Below, piece by piece: positions 25,793 through 33,374 of a DNA stretch of 64,000 nucleotides (positions are counted from its first letter, which is position 1; each line of letters begins with the position of its first letter). Position numbers and translations under genes: made by a program. The stretch is taken from the NCBI GenBank assembly GCA_964551735.1, contig CAZKEF010000008.1, positions 1-64,000 on the forward strand. Direction: 5' to 3'. The DNA comes from DAOUAT01 sp964551735 (lineage in GTDB: Bacteria; Chloroflexota; Anaerolineae; CG2-30-64-16). The notes beneath the pieces were generated by a model. The model was given only the letters and a program-made list of their open reading frames with translations, ran no database searches and was not told the DNA's origin.

Positions 25793-26620
25793 CTACTTAC
25801 CGGCGGCGTCAGCCTCCGGCGCGTGTCTCTTGAGCCGGTACGGGCACTGGCCGGCGCAGGCGCAGTACGCGCACTGCCAGAATTCGCTCGGATCGCCGGC
25901 CGGGCCGGCCGCAGCGGCCTCGGTGATGAGGCGGGCCTTCTCGACCAGCCGCGTCTGGACCGCAGCCTGCATTTCGGCATCAGGCATGGGCACGTCCACG
26001 GTGCGGACGGCGCCCATGTCCATGTAGACCACTCTCCCGGCCAGCGGGTAGGGGTAACCGGATTTACCCAGCAGCCAGGCGTAGAGCCACAACTGCGCGA
26101 TGTGATGCTGTTTCGGCAGGTCCATGGTCGCCATGCGCCGGCCGAAAGTGTTGACGCTCTTATAGTCGGTTAGGAGCCGCGTGGCCGGATCGTAGTGATC
26201 CACCTTGCCGGCAATCCAGGCCCGCGTGCCCAGCTCCTCCAGCGAGGCGATCAGGCGCGTCTCCGCGACCGCGTGCTCGCCGGCCAGGGATTCCAGCGCG
26301 GCGTGGAAGATCGTGCCGCGCAGCCGCGCCCAGTGCTGGCTCGGCTTCTCCAGCAGCGGCCGGCCGTGCAGGTAGTACCAGGCCTGGCGGGTGCAGCCCA
26401 GCAGGCTGGTGACCCGCAGCAGCGCCACGCCGGCGCGCTGGGCCAGGGCTTGCGCCTCCAGCAGCCCGTCATCTCCGCGCATGCTGTTGGCCAGCGCCTT
26501 CAGCACGGTGGGCGGGAACGGGCACGCCGGTGCCTGGCGGTGTTCCGCACATTCCAGGCAGTCGTGCAGTGGGATGGGCCGGCTAGTGATCTCGCAGAGC
26601 CAAAAGGCGTTGACGTTCAT
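25793..26620 (-). CDS. PD-(D/E)XK nuclease, RecB/Cas4-like, with cysteine cluster
   Basis: 275 aa. The nuclease core is visible: RGTIFHAALE (motif His, about 103), AGKVDHYD (Asp, about 140), LTDYKS (D-x-K, about 150) and QLWLYAWLL (QxxxY, about 178). A C-terminal CAYCACAGQCPY cluster (about 252-263), with an N-terminal CLEC...C, is the arrangement expected for an iron-sulfur cluster as in Cas4/AddB-type nucleases. It likely processes DNA ends within the neighbouring recombination module. The start follows the upstream stop by one nucleotide (TGAGATG). No cas genes accompany it, so a CRISPR adaptation role is unlikely. Confidence 0.75.
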   Translation of the reverse strand: MNVNAFWLCEITSRPIPLHDCLECAEHRQAPACPFPPTVLKALANSMRGDDGLLEAQALAQRAGVALLRVTSLLGCTRQAWYYLHGRPLLEKPSQHWARLRGTIFHAALESLAGEHAVAETRLIASLEELGTRAWIAGKVDHYDPATRLLTDYKSVNTFGRRMATMDLPKQHHIAQLWLYAWLLGKSGYPYPLAGRVVYMDMGAVRTVDVPMPDAEMQAAVQTRLVEKARLITEAAAAGPAGDPSEFWQCAYCACAGQCPYRLKRHAPEADAAGK

Positions 26621-26621
26621 C

Positions 26622-27050
26622 TCACCAGCCCTCCGTCTCCACGAACGCGTCGTCCGCTGCCTGAGCCAGCAGGCTGATCTCCCGTGTGTACTGGGCGCGC
26701 AGCGCTTCGAGCCGCCATGTCAGGTCTTGCTCCAGAGCGATCAGGACGGCGGCCTTGCGGCCGGCGTAGCTGTGCCACGGCCCTTCGTCATCGTCGTCGG
26801 ATGACCGTGTGGTGATGTGCACCGCTGCGCCGTCGCCGAAGTCACGGATCAACCGGACCAGGCCGGCGCGCAGGTCATCAGCCGTGCTGCGACACATGTC
26901 GCCTTCGGCCTCGACCGTGACCGTGTCGTCTGCGATGCGCACGGCGGGGACAGTGGCCTCTTCGTACTCAGCTACGGCGGCGGCCAGCGCGTGCCGGTCG
27001 GCGTCGGGCCGCAGGGTGAACTCTGCTGAGATGCTGTACCAGATGCTCAT
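26622..27050 (-). CDS. Hypothetical protein with acidic linker and helical tail
   Basis: 142 aa, not recognised. The first 85 residues look like a small alpha/beta fold (SISAEFTL...TVEAEGD...AVHITT). An acidic DDDDEGPW linker follows, then a helical, possibly coiled-coil tail (about 100-142). It is coupled to both neighbours: a 4-nt overlap with the gene upstream and one spare nucleotide before the nuclease ATG. Its place in the operon suggests an accessory role in DNA metabolism, which cannot be tested here. Confidence 0.6.
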   Translation of the reverse strand: MSIWYSISAEFTLRPDADRHALAAAVAEYEEATVPAVRIADDTVTVEAEGDMCRSTADDLRAGLVRLIRDFGDGAAVHITTRSSDDDDEGPWHSYAGRKAAVLIALEQDLTWRLEALRAQYTREISLLAQAADDAFVETEGW

Positions 27051-27604
27051 TTCTGTGTTCCTTCCTGTGTAGGTGGGGTCGTTGTGGATGTGCTAGGTGA
27101 TAGCCTGGCGTGGCGTTCCACGCCGCGGCGGATGTCGCGCAGCAGGCGCTGCAGGTCGTCCTCCTGATCGCGCCGCAGTGTGCGCTGTGGTGTCGCAGCC
27201 TCGATCATGCGCCAGAACTCCTCCTGGCCGATCTTGCGCCAGCGGGCCAGGACGCGGGCCGCGACCCAGAAGTAGAGTTCGGCCCAGTCGGCGTGCAGCG
27301 GTGCGGCCAGGCTGGCGGCCATCAGGTAAGCTACCGCCTCCTCTTCGGAAGCGTGCTCGTGCTCGCCCGCCAGCACCAGGCCGAGCCGGGCGATGCGCAC
27401 GGCAGCCTGCAGCCAGGCCGGTGTGTCGTCACCCCAGGCGGGGTCGCCCACGATGAGCGGCCCGGCCAGATAGCGCCGGTCGCCGGCCGTCCAGCGTTGC
27501 TCCGCTGCCGGCGTGCGGCCGATCTGGCCCAGGTACGCCAGCGCGGCATGGGCCAGGTCAAGATCGCCCGGCCGATCGTCTGCCGGCAGTGTCGGTGTGG
27601 TCAT
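27047..27604 (-). CDS. Hypothetical helical protein
   Basis: 185 aa, rich in Ala, Leu and Arg and apparently all helical (AVRIARLGLVLAGEHEHASEEEAVAYL is broken up by short turns). It has no signal peptide and no family is recognised. The ATG at 27604 is preceded by CACACGGAG, the same extended ribosome-binding pattern as its neighbours. It overlaps the next gene by 4 nt (ATGA). Confidence 0.6.
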   Translation of the reverse strand: MTTPTLPADDRPGDLDLAHAALAYLGQIGRTPAAEQRWTAGDRRYLAGPLIVGDPAWGDDTPAWLQAAVRIARLGLVLAGEHEHASEEEAVAYLMAASLAAPLHADWAELYFWVAARVLARWRKIGQEEFWRMIEAATPQRTLRRDQEDDLQRLLRDIRRGVERHARLSPSTSTTTPPTQEGTQK

Positions 27605-27625
27605 GTGTCGCTCCGTGTGCAGAAG

Positions 27626-27649
27626 GGGCCAGGCGGGTGTGCCTGGCCC
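27626..27649 (-). terminator. Weak hairpin terminator
   Basis: GGGCCAGGC (27626-27634) pairs with GCCTGGCCC (27641-27649) around a 6-nt loop. Read on the minus strand it is followed by CTTCT, a poor T-tract. It lies after the 205-aa gene. Confidence 0.45.
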
Positions 27650-27677
27650 GGAAGGTGGGCGGACGGCCTACGGCGTG

Positions 27678-28295
27678 TCAGGCGCAGGCGGGACAGCAGC
27701 GATGACCGTCCCTGGCACAGGCCGGGCAGATCGGCTCCTGGCAGTGCGCGCAGCCGTGCAGGTCAAGCGGGTCGAACGGGCTGTCCGCCCCGCAGACGCT
27801 GCACACGCGATAGCCGCCGACCGGCTCCTCGACCTCGATCCAGCGGATGATGTGGCTCGGATCCTGGCCCGTGGCCTGCGTGAACGCCGCGTTCACCAAC
27901 TCGTCGGTCACGTATGCGTCTGAACCGACGGCAACCTCGACGACAGTCAACTCGCCGGTATCATCGAAGTCGCCGCCCCGATCATCGGGATGCCATTCGA
28001 CCTCGATAGGGACCGTGCGTAAGTCGGCCTGGCGTGTCACGGAGTTGGCCGCCGCCAGCAGCAGCGCGCCGCCCAGGGCGTGCGCCGTCGCGGCCGCGAT
28101 CTGCAACTGGATCGGCGCGTTCTCGCCCATGCGGCGGGAACGAATGACGACCCAGATCTGCTCGCCGCGCCGGATGGTGATCTGCCGCGGGCGGAACCAG
28201 CCGTTGCGGCCGCGCGCCGCGGCGTGCGGGTCATCCGGCAGCTCGGTCGTGGCGTCCGGGGACGCCGGGCTCGTGTGGTAAAGGATGATCTGCAT
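27678..28295 (-). CDS. Hypothetical protein with C-terminal zinc-binding cysteines
   Basis: 205 aa. The N-terminal 170 residues are unassigned and predicted alpha/beta (QIWVVIRSRRMGENAPIQL region). The C-terminus holds three Cys pairs, CSVCGAD, CAHCQEPICPAC and HRCCPAC (about 168-204), arranged as a treble-clef or B-box-like zinc finger. Such fingers mediate protein or nucleic-acid contacts. The ATG follows ACGGAG. It is a member of the minus-strand DNA-metabolism operon. Confidence 0.6.
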   Translation of the reverse strand: MQIILYHTSPASPDATTELPDDPHAAARGRNGWFRPRQITIRRGEQIWVVIRSRRMGENAPIQLQIAAATAHALGGALLLAAANSVTRQADLRTVPIEVEWHPDDRGGDFDDTGELTVVEVAVGSDAYVTDELVNAAFTQATGQDPSHIIRWIEVEEPVGGYRVCSVCGADSPFDPLDLHGCAHCQEPICPACARDGHRCCPACA

Positions 28296-28307
28296 GGCGT
28301 GCTCCGT

Positions 28308-28664
28308 TCACTCGCCGTGTGGCTCAGCGCGCCGGTGCGCGGCCGCGCGCGGCCGCTGCCAGTAGCCGGCCAGCGTCGCCAGGAACCGGCCCAGCCGCAG
28401 CAGCAAGCTGTTGCCGAAGCGGCCGGCGCGGGTATCGCGGAACGGCGGCTCGGCCAGGCGCTGGATCGGCTTGACGTAGCCGGCGCTGGCGGTTTCGCCG
28501 CAAGGGCAAACGAGCCACAGTTCGTAAGGCTGCGGGGGCGGCTGATTCCAGTAGTACTTCGATGGGAAGGCCACCTTGCCCGAGGGCAGGCGGCAGATGA
28601 CGTCTGAACCGTTCCGCGCCGGGACGAAGCAGACGCGGAAGGTTTCGGGTGTGCGTAAGTCCAT
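28308..28664 (-). CDS. Small hypothetical protein with CPC motif
   Basis: 118 aa from the ATG at 28664, 7 nt after AGGAG; an upstream ATG nine codons earlier lacks a site. It contains LVCPCGETASAGYV (about 51-65), a possible half zinc site, and a basic, hydrophobic C-terminus (LLLRLGRFLATLAGYW). No family is recognised. It lies 12 nt downstream of the end of the 205-aa gene region and probably shares its transcript. Confidence 0.55.
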   Translation of the reverse strand: MDLRTPETFRVCFVPARNGSDVICRLPSGKVAFPSKYYWNQPPPQPYELWLVCPCGETASAGYVKPIQRLAEPPFRDTRAGRFGNSLLLRLGRFLATLAGYWQRPRAAAHRRAEPHGE

Positions 28665-28719
28665 GGGGTGTTCTCCTGTGGGGTGCTCCATGCCGGAGTT
28701 ATGGTGGACGTGTGGCGGC

Positions 28720-29433
28720 TCAAAAACCTAAGCCCCGCTCCTTGAGGGACAGGAATTTGCTCGCTCCTATAACCAGGTGGTCGAGCACGTCGATGTTCAG
28801 CAGTTTGCCGGCTTCGACGAGCTGGCGGGTCACGTGAACGTCCTCGGGCGAGGGCGCGACGTCGCCGCTGGGGTGATTGTGGGCAACGATCAGGGCGGCC
28901 GCGTTGAGGCGGATCGCCTCGCGAAACACCTCCGCGATGCGCACCACCGCCGTGTTGAGAGAGCCGACGTAGACCGTGTGGATCTTGAGCACCTGGTTCT
29001 TCGTGTCCACGATGATCGTGCGCAGCTCCTCCTGCTCCAGCGCGCTCATGTCCGCCAGCAGCAGGTTAGCCGCGTCGGCGGGCGACTTGATGCGCAGCCG
29101 TTCGGGGGGCAGCGCGATGATGGAACGCCGGCCCAGCTCGAACGCGGCTTTGAGCTGGTGTGCTTTGCCGGGGCCGATGCCGCGGTAGCGGCCAGCCAGC
29201 TCCGCCAACGGCGCGCGCACCAGGCCGTCGAGGCCCTCGAAGCGGGCCAACAGCGTCTCGGCCTGGCCCAGGTCGGTCAGGCCCAGCACGATGGCCAGCA
29301 GCTCGGCGCTGCTCAAGGCAGCCGGGCCGTAGCGGCGCAGGCGTTCGCGGGGTTGTTCGGTCGTGGGCAGCTCGCGGATCGTGACGCGGGCCGGCGGTGT
29401 GGTGAGGAAACTCAACTGTGTGGGCGTGTGCAT
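28720..29433 (-). CDS. radC: RadC-family JAB1/MPN-domain protein
   Basis: 237 aa. The N-terminal helix-hairpin-helix region (about 25-85) contains LSSAELLAIVLG and YRGIGPGKAHQLK. The C-terminal JAB metallo-domain shows HNHPSGDVAPSPED (about 183-196), the metal-binding H-x-H...S...D set. RadC proteins are recurrent in plasmids, prophages and integrative elements and are tied to DNA repair and recombination, although the enzymatic activity remains undefined. Start ATG after CACAGGAG. The domain set is complete. Confidence 0.92.
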   Translation of the reverse strand: MHTPTQLSFLTTPPARVTIRELPTTEQPRERLRRYGPAALSSAELLAIVLGLTDLGQAETLLARFEGLDGLVRAPLAELAGRYRGIGPGKAHQLKAAFELGRRSIIALPPERLRIKSPADAANLLLADMSALEQEELRTIIVDTKNQVLKIHTVYVGSLNTAVVRIAEVFREAIRLNAAALIVAHNHPSGDVAPSPEDVHVTRQLVEAGKLLNIDVLDHLVIGASKFLSLKERGLGF

Positions 29434-29457
29434 GGTCTGCTCCTGTGTGTGGCGTCA

Positions 29458-29505
29458 GGAGCCGCGCGGCAGGTGGCTCCCCCGTCGGGAGCGCCGCGCG
29501 ACTCC
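29458..29505. repeat. Nested hairpin in the RadC leader
   Basis: GAGCCGCGCGGC pairs with GCCGCGCGACTC (11 of 12 positions), enclosing GCTCCC/GGGAGC. It lies 25-70 nt upstream of the radC start and next to the repeat element at 29519. It may influence radC expression; nothing more can be said. Confidence 0.35.
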
Positions 29506-29518
29506 CGGTGGGGATGGG

Positions 29519-29620
29519 GAATGTGGAAGGTGGAATGTGCAATGTTGAATGGCGAATGTGGGACGTGAGGTAGGTGAAAGATCCTCACATTCGAGATTTC
29601 ACATTCGACATTCGAGATCG
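29519..29620. repeat. Inverted-arm short-period repeat element 1 (7-nt units)
   Basis: Left arm 29519-29570 is built of degenerate heptamers (GAATGTG, GAAGGTG, GAATGTG, CAATGTT, GAATGGC, GAATGTG). The right arm 29583-29620 carries the complementary sense (CACATTC, GAGATTT, CACATTC, GACATTC). The right arm supplies the last codons of the primase-like gene. Confidence 0.7.
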
Positions 29621-30615
29621 GCTACGGCGTTGGCCAGGCGGGCGGCCAGCAGGTTGCGCTGCAGGAGGTCGTTGGCGTCCAGGCCGTTCTCCGACCAGAC
29701 CGCGACCCCGTTGAAGGGCGCGAGCCGGTCGGCGACCGCCAGGGCCAGCTCCCGCTCGTCGAGCCAGACGATGATCTGCCGGTAAGGCAGGGCGATGCTT
29801 TGCAGCGCCGCGCTGACGCGCGCCTGCCGGGCGTTCTCCTGCGAGCCGATAGATAACACGTCGGCCCAGGCCTGCGCGACCTGCCAGCACGAGATGGCGT
29901 TCAGCTCCCCCTCGGTGATGATGAGGGCCGGCTGACCTGCCAGCTGCGGCAGCCCGAACAGGCTGCGCTGTCCGCCGGCTTTCTGGCCGAAGCGGTCGTG
30001 CCTGGCGATCCCCGGTCCGAAGGAGCGGTACTGGACCGCCTGGATCAGGCCGTCGGCGCCGAACCAGGGCAGGGTGATGGCCGGGAGGGCCTCGCGCCGG
30101 ACAGGCTGCCAGGCGAGCGTGTAGCCCAGGCGCCACGCCTGCCAGGTCTCGGCGCAGAGGCCGCGGTCGGCCAGGTAGGCGCGGGCGGCCGAGCCGGCCG
30201 CGTCGTCGGCCAGAGCCGCCTCCGCTTCCTGCACGAGCACATGCGCCGCCTGCTGCCAGGCCGGCTGCGTCCAGTTCGGCAGCGGCGCGGGCCGCGTGCC
30301 GGGGTGAACCCGCATATGCAGGCCTGTGCTGCCGGCCGCGTGGCCCGCCAGGTAGGCGATCGCCTCCGGAAAGGCGAGCTGCTCCCGGCGCTGCACGTAG
30401 GCGATGGCGTCCCCGCCGCGCGGCGTGCACTGCCGGCAAAACCACCAGCCCGTGAGGGGCTGGACGTGGAAGCGATCCGTGCCCCCGCAAAAGGGACAGG
30501 GGCCGGCGTACTCGCCGCCGCCCGTGTTGGCGATGCGGACCAGGGCCGTGTCGGGTTCGACCAGGCGCAGCAGGTCCGCCTCGCGCGCCTGGGTGATCTG
30601 TGTCTGTGGGATCAT
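29599..30615 (-). CDS. CHC2 zinc finger plus TOPRIM primase-like protein
   Basis: 338 aa from the ATG at 30615 (CGGAG upstream). The N-terminus has a CHC2/Prim-Zn-type finger, CPFCGGTDRF...FCRQC (about 39-62). A central helical region links to a TOPRIM domain with IITEGELNAIS (catalytic Glu, about 229). The second TOPRIM acidic motif reads IVWLDEREL (about 280), so the usual D-x-D is D-E-R. It resembles DnaG-like primases of phages, plasmids and integrative elements without a helicase domain. The last codons lie in the repeat element at 29519-29620. It follows a terminator hairpin, so it may have its own promoter. Confidence 0.75.
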   Translation of the reverse strand: MIPQTQITQAREADLLRLVEPDTALVRIANTGGGEYAGPCPFCGGTDRFHVQPLTGWWFCRQCTPRGGDAIAYVQRREQLAFPEAIAYLAGHAAGSTGLHMRVHPGTRPAPLPNWTQPAWQQAAHVLVQEAEAALADDAAGSAARAYLADRGLCAETWQAWRLGYTLAWQPVRREALPAITLPWFGADGLIQAVQYRSFGPGIARHDRFGQKAGGQRSLFGLPQLAGQPALIITEGELNAISCWQVAQAWADVLSIGSQENARQARVSAALQSIALPYRQIIVWLDERELALAVADRLAPFNGVAVWSENGLDANDLLQRNLLAARLANAVADLECRM

Positions 30616-30643
30616 GGTTTCAACTCCGTGTGCGTAAAGCAAA

Positions 30644-30673
30644 AGTGGGGAGAGCGGATGTGCTCTCCCCACT
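30644..30673 (-). terminator. Terminator between the annealing protein and primase genes
   Basis: Perfect 12-bp stem, AGTGGGGAGAGC (30644-30655) with GCTCTCCCCACT (30662-30673), 6-nt loop. On the minus strand TTTTGCTTT follows. It separates the Rad52-like gene from the primase-like gene. Confidence 0.65.
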
Positions 30674-30726
30674 GCTAAGCCCGGCAGGTGGCCTGGGCGT
30701 CGTAGGGGCAAGCCCCCGCTCGTGCC

Positions 30727-31503
30727 TTAGAAGGGAACGCCCTCGGTCTGCTTGGGCGGCCAGATGACGCCGTCGCAGTTCTTGTCGCGGCAGCGGTAGT
30801 CAGGCGCCTTCGGGTTCTTCTTGCCGGCGCGGTTGTCCCACATGAGACCGCTGCACTTGGGGCAAGCCGGCGTGGCGCCGTTGGTCGCGTCGCCCGCCGG
30901 GGCCGAGGCAGCATGACCGTTGCCCGTGTTGGCAGCGTGGCCGTTACCGGTGCCGTTCGCCGGCGGATCGTACCTGCCGGTGCGCAGCATCTCGCGCAGC
31001 GCCTGCAGGGCCGCGGGCGTGAACTGCCGCTTGCCGCTGTCGTAGTCGGCCCACACCTGGGGGACCGAGTAGAGGTAGCGGCCCAGCCCGAAGGCGGAGC
31101 AGGCGCGCTTGAAGGCCTGGGCCTCGGCGCTGGTCGCGGCGTTCTCCTCGATCACGGTGCTGCCGTCGTGGCGGGCGCTGGCCTGCAAGCTCTCGCCGAT
31201 GGCCTGGCGGGTCACGCCGGCCACGGTGAGCGCGCAGGTGACGATCACGCGGTCGCCCGCGTACTCGCGGGTGTACTCGTTGCGCCAGTCGGGCGCCACC
31301 GTGTCGAGGCGGCCTTGGTAGACGCGCGAGTCCACGTAGGCCAGCGCGAGGGCGCGGGCCTTGTCCTGCGTGGTCGCGCCAGCCTTGAACTCCACGGACT
31401 CGGGGTCGAAAGGCTGGATCAGCTCGGCCAGCACGGTGTCGAAGGTCTTGCCCGTCGCCGCAGGCGCGGCCGGGCCGGGAACGGTGTCGGTCTTGGTAGC
31501 CAT
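30727..31503 (-). CDS. Rad52/Rad22-type single-strand annealing protein
   Basis: 258 aa. Residues about 20-165 carry the hallmarks of the bacterial/phage Rad52_Rad22 family: ALAYVDSRVYQGRLD, a beta-hairpin with VIVTCALTVAG, GESLQASARHDG, and the strongly typical AEAQAFKRACSAFGLGRYLY (about 126-145). A Gly/Asn/His/Ala-rich linker (about 182-210) leads to a C-terminal zinc ribbon, CPKCSG...CRDKNCDG. Such proteins anneal complementary strands during replication or element integration. Start ATG after CACAAGGAG. It is consistent with the SSB, primase and RadC genes nearby. Confidence 0.8.
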   Translation of the reverse strand: MATKTDTVPGPAAPAATGKTFDTVLAELIQPFDPESVEFKAGATTQDKARALALAYVDSRVYQGRLDTVAPDWRNEYTREYAGDRVIVTCALTVAGVTRQAIGESLQASARHDGSTVIEENAATSAEAQAFKRACSAFGLGRYLYSVPQVWADYDSGKRQFTPAALQALREMLRTGRYDPPANGTGNGHAANTGNGHAASAPAGDATNGATPACPKCSGLMWDNRAGKKNPKAPDYRCRDKNCDGVIWPPKQTEGVPF

Positions 31504-31864
31504 GGTGTTTGCTCCTTGTGAGATGAGTGTGAGAGTGTGGGAGTGTGAGAGTGCAATAGTCAGGTAATCAGGCAGTGCCGCTTTTCCACTATCGCACTAT
31601 CGTACTATCGGACTATAGACACGGGTCGGCGGCAATGCAGGCGGGCGGAGCGATCCGACTGCCAACCCGGTAGGCTCCGCGCGCCTGCCTGGCGCAACCG
31701 TGAGGTGTCGCGAGCTGCGATATCTGGAAGCACGTCGAACGGGGACAGGGGTTGTCTGCGCAAGCCGGCGCCGCAACCTGCCCCCGACGCGCCGTAAGCC
31801 GGCTTGCTTCAAGGGCGTCGTCAGCGCCAGCGGGACGATCCTGCCTCCTGGGGCGTTGGGCGCG
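31504..31864. other. 361-nt gap: repeat element plus structured segment
   Basis: No gene is supported. The left part is repeat element 2 (31527-31620). The rest can fold strongly: 31637-31651 pairs with 31674-31688 (14 of 15 positions), and GCAAGCCGGC (31760-31769) pairs perfectly with GCCGGCTTGC (31798-31807). It could be a structured leader of the annealing-protein gene or an unrecognised small RNA. Confidence 0.4.
31527..31620. repeat. Inverted-arm short-period repeat element 2 (8-nt units)
   Basis: Left arm 31527-31565 holds GTGTGAGA, GTGTGGGA, GTGTGAGA. The right arm 31585-31620 holds CACTATCG, TACTATCG, GACTATAG. It sits just upstream of the annealing-protein start. The two arms are less complementary than in other copies. 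Confidence 0.55.
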
Positions 31865-32416
31865 CTAGTGCCCGCCCGCCTGCGCCAATTCCGCCACGAC
31901 CGCTTCAGCGAACGCGGCGCTCTTGCCATCCAGCGCTTCGATCACTTCCGTCATGGCGCGACTCAGCGTCGCGGCCACGATGGCGGTGATGAGCTCGCGC
32001 GGCGGGGGCGCAGCGGGCTGTGCCGGGGCGGATGGATCAGGCGGGGGCGGTAGCGCGGCCTCGGCTTCAGCAGCCTGGGCCTTGGCGGTGATGCTGGCGG
32101 TCGCCAGCTCACGCACCTTGGCCTGATACCGCTCGTAGGCCGCCGGCCACTGCTCCAGCACGATCCGCGCCGTGTGCTTGCAGGCGTGCAGCAGGCTGCC
32201 GCGGCTCTGAAAGTCGGGGCAGTTGCAGACGCCTGTGTTGGTGGCCGTGAAGTCCACTTCGTAGGCGCCGCCGTTACCGTTCGTGACGGCGAACTTCCTT
32301 TCGGCCAGCGTCTTGACGGTGAACTTCTCGGCTTTGGCCCTGGCAAAGCGCTCATCGAGCGCGGCCAGGCCCCGCGGCAGCCATTCCGCCGGGGGTGCTT
32401 GGGTTGTGGGCGCCAT
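31865..32416 (-). CDS. SWIM zinc-finger protein
   Basis: 183 aa from the ATG at 32416, which follows CACGGAGG; the longer reading lacks a site. The SWIM motif is CNCPDFQ...ACKHTARI (about 75-97), the Cys-x-Cys-x(n)-Cys-x-His zinc site found in DNA-binding and protein-interaction contexts. A Pro-rich linker (about 133-150) and a helical C-terminus follow. Its SWIM domain resembles the one at the front of the MoxR fusion at 24412, so the two may be related parts of one system. Confidence 0.75.
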   Translation of the reverse strand: MAPTTQAPPAEWLPRGLAALDERFARAKAEKFTVKTLAERKFAVTNGNGGAYEVDFTATNTGVCNCPDFQSRGSLLHACKHTARIVLEQWPAAYERYQAKVRELATASITAKAQAAEAEAALPPPPDPSAPAQPAAPPPRELITAIVAATLSRAMTEVIEALDGKSAAFAEAVVAELAQAGGH

Positions 32417-32768
32417 GGGGTCCTCCGTGAAATGAAGTGTGGATTGCAGCTTGTGAGGTGTGCCTTCTGCGGACACGACCTGGGCGCGCCAGCGGCGCCG
32501 CCAACGGCGCACTGATGCGCCCAGGTCATGCACGCAGAGAGATGGGGGAACGGCCCGATCGGGCCGGGTGGCATGATGAGGAGACGTGTCCGGGCTGTGT
32601 GCACGGCGCGCGCTCATGAAGTCCATGGGCGCGCGCCCGTGGTTATGCAAGTCAGTCTTGCTCCACGCGCAGATCTGCGCGCGGAGTGGTTGTTCGTGTG
32701 CACCCTATGCGATTGTCAAAGTGCACGGCGGAGTGGCCCGGCTCAGACACACGTACCGGGCGTTTCCA
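32417..32768. other. 352-nt gap with two palindromes
   Basis: No gene is supported. It contains a near-perfect 20-bp palindrome at 32623-32642 (two mismatched positions) and a perfect 16-bp palindrome, CGCGCAGATCTGCGCG, at 32666-32681, 23 nt apart. Both are candidate protein-binding sites between the SSB-like and SWIM genes. A TTGACA (minus, 32714-32719) has no matching -10. Confidence 0.45.
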
Positions 32769-33272
32769 TCAGCCCGCGGCCGGCGCTGGCTGGGCCAGCG
32801 CGGCCGGGGCGGCCGATGCGCTCGCTGACCGGCGGCGGCGCTCGCGGCCGGGCCTGGCCGGCGTCTCCTCGCGTTCGCCGCGATGGAGCGCGGCCAGCCG
32901 TTCCACCAGGACCTCGTTGATGACGTGCGGCATCGCCACCTCGTCACCCCCGGCAGCCTGGCTGCGCAGAGCGTCCAGGACGCCGCCGTCCCCGCGCGCC
33001 TTCTTGAGGAACGCGGCCAGGGAGATGTCGTACTCGCGGCTGGTGAGCTGGCCGGCGGCGCGCACCCGGTCCCCTTCCCGGAGCCCGGCGGCCGCCAGCG
33101 CGTGCAGCCCTTCGCAGCGCAGGGTCACGTAGTCGGGCAGGTCGCGGCCGTTGCCGTCCCCGCGCCGGCCCCCGCGGCCCGGATCGCTGTACACCGCGAT
33201 GCGCAGAAACTCCGCCTCGCCGTAGCGCCAGCGGGCTGCGATCACGCCTTCGACGTGGATCTCGTTGAGCAT
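32769..33272 (-). CDS. Single-stranded DNA-binding protein-like (OB fold)
   Basis: 167 aa from the ATG at 33272 (CACGGAGGAG upstream). The first 80 residues follow the SSB pattern: MLNEIHVEGVI, RYGEAEFLRIAVY, DYVTLRCEG, LREGDRVRAAGQLTSREY. The remaining half is a helical stretch and a basic, Ala/Arg/Pro-rich tail (RRRRSAS...PAPAAG), with no acidic DDDIPF-type tip. It is therefore an element-type SSB variant. It sits in a run with the annealing protein, primase and RadC genes. Binding of ssDNA is inferred from the fold. Confidence 0.7.
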   Translation of the reverse strand: MLNEIHVEGVIAARWRYGEAEFLRIAVYSDPGRGGRRGDGNGRDLPDYVTLRCEGLHALAAAGLREGDRVRAAGQLTSREYDISLAAFLKKARGDGGVLDALRSQAAGGDEVAMPHVINEVLVERLAALHRGEREETPARPGRERRRRSASASAAPAALAQPAPAAG

Positions 33273-33285
33273 GGCTCCTCCGTGT

Positions 33286-33374
33286 ATTGCCGATTGCCGA
33301 TTTTTGATTTTGGATTGGCCTCCAAGGATGACCCCAATCCGCAATCGGCAATCGCAAATCTAGAATCGCAAATC
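33286..33374. repeat. Inverted-arm short-period repeat element 3 (7-nt units)
   Basis: Left arm 33286-33318 holds ATTGCCG, ATTGCCG, ATTTTTG, ATTTTGG. The right arm 33334-33374 holds CAATCCG, CAATCGG, CAATCGC, CAAATC. The arms are complementary and fill the gap upstream of the SSB-like gene. Confidence 0.7.

Noticed and set aside
25793..26620. Cas4 of a CRISPR system
   Set aside because: No repeats or other cas genes; context is a recombination module.
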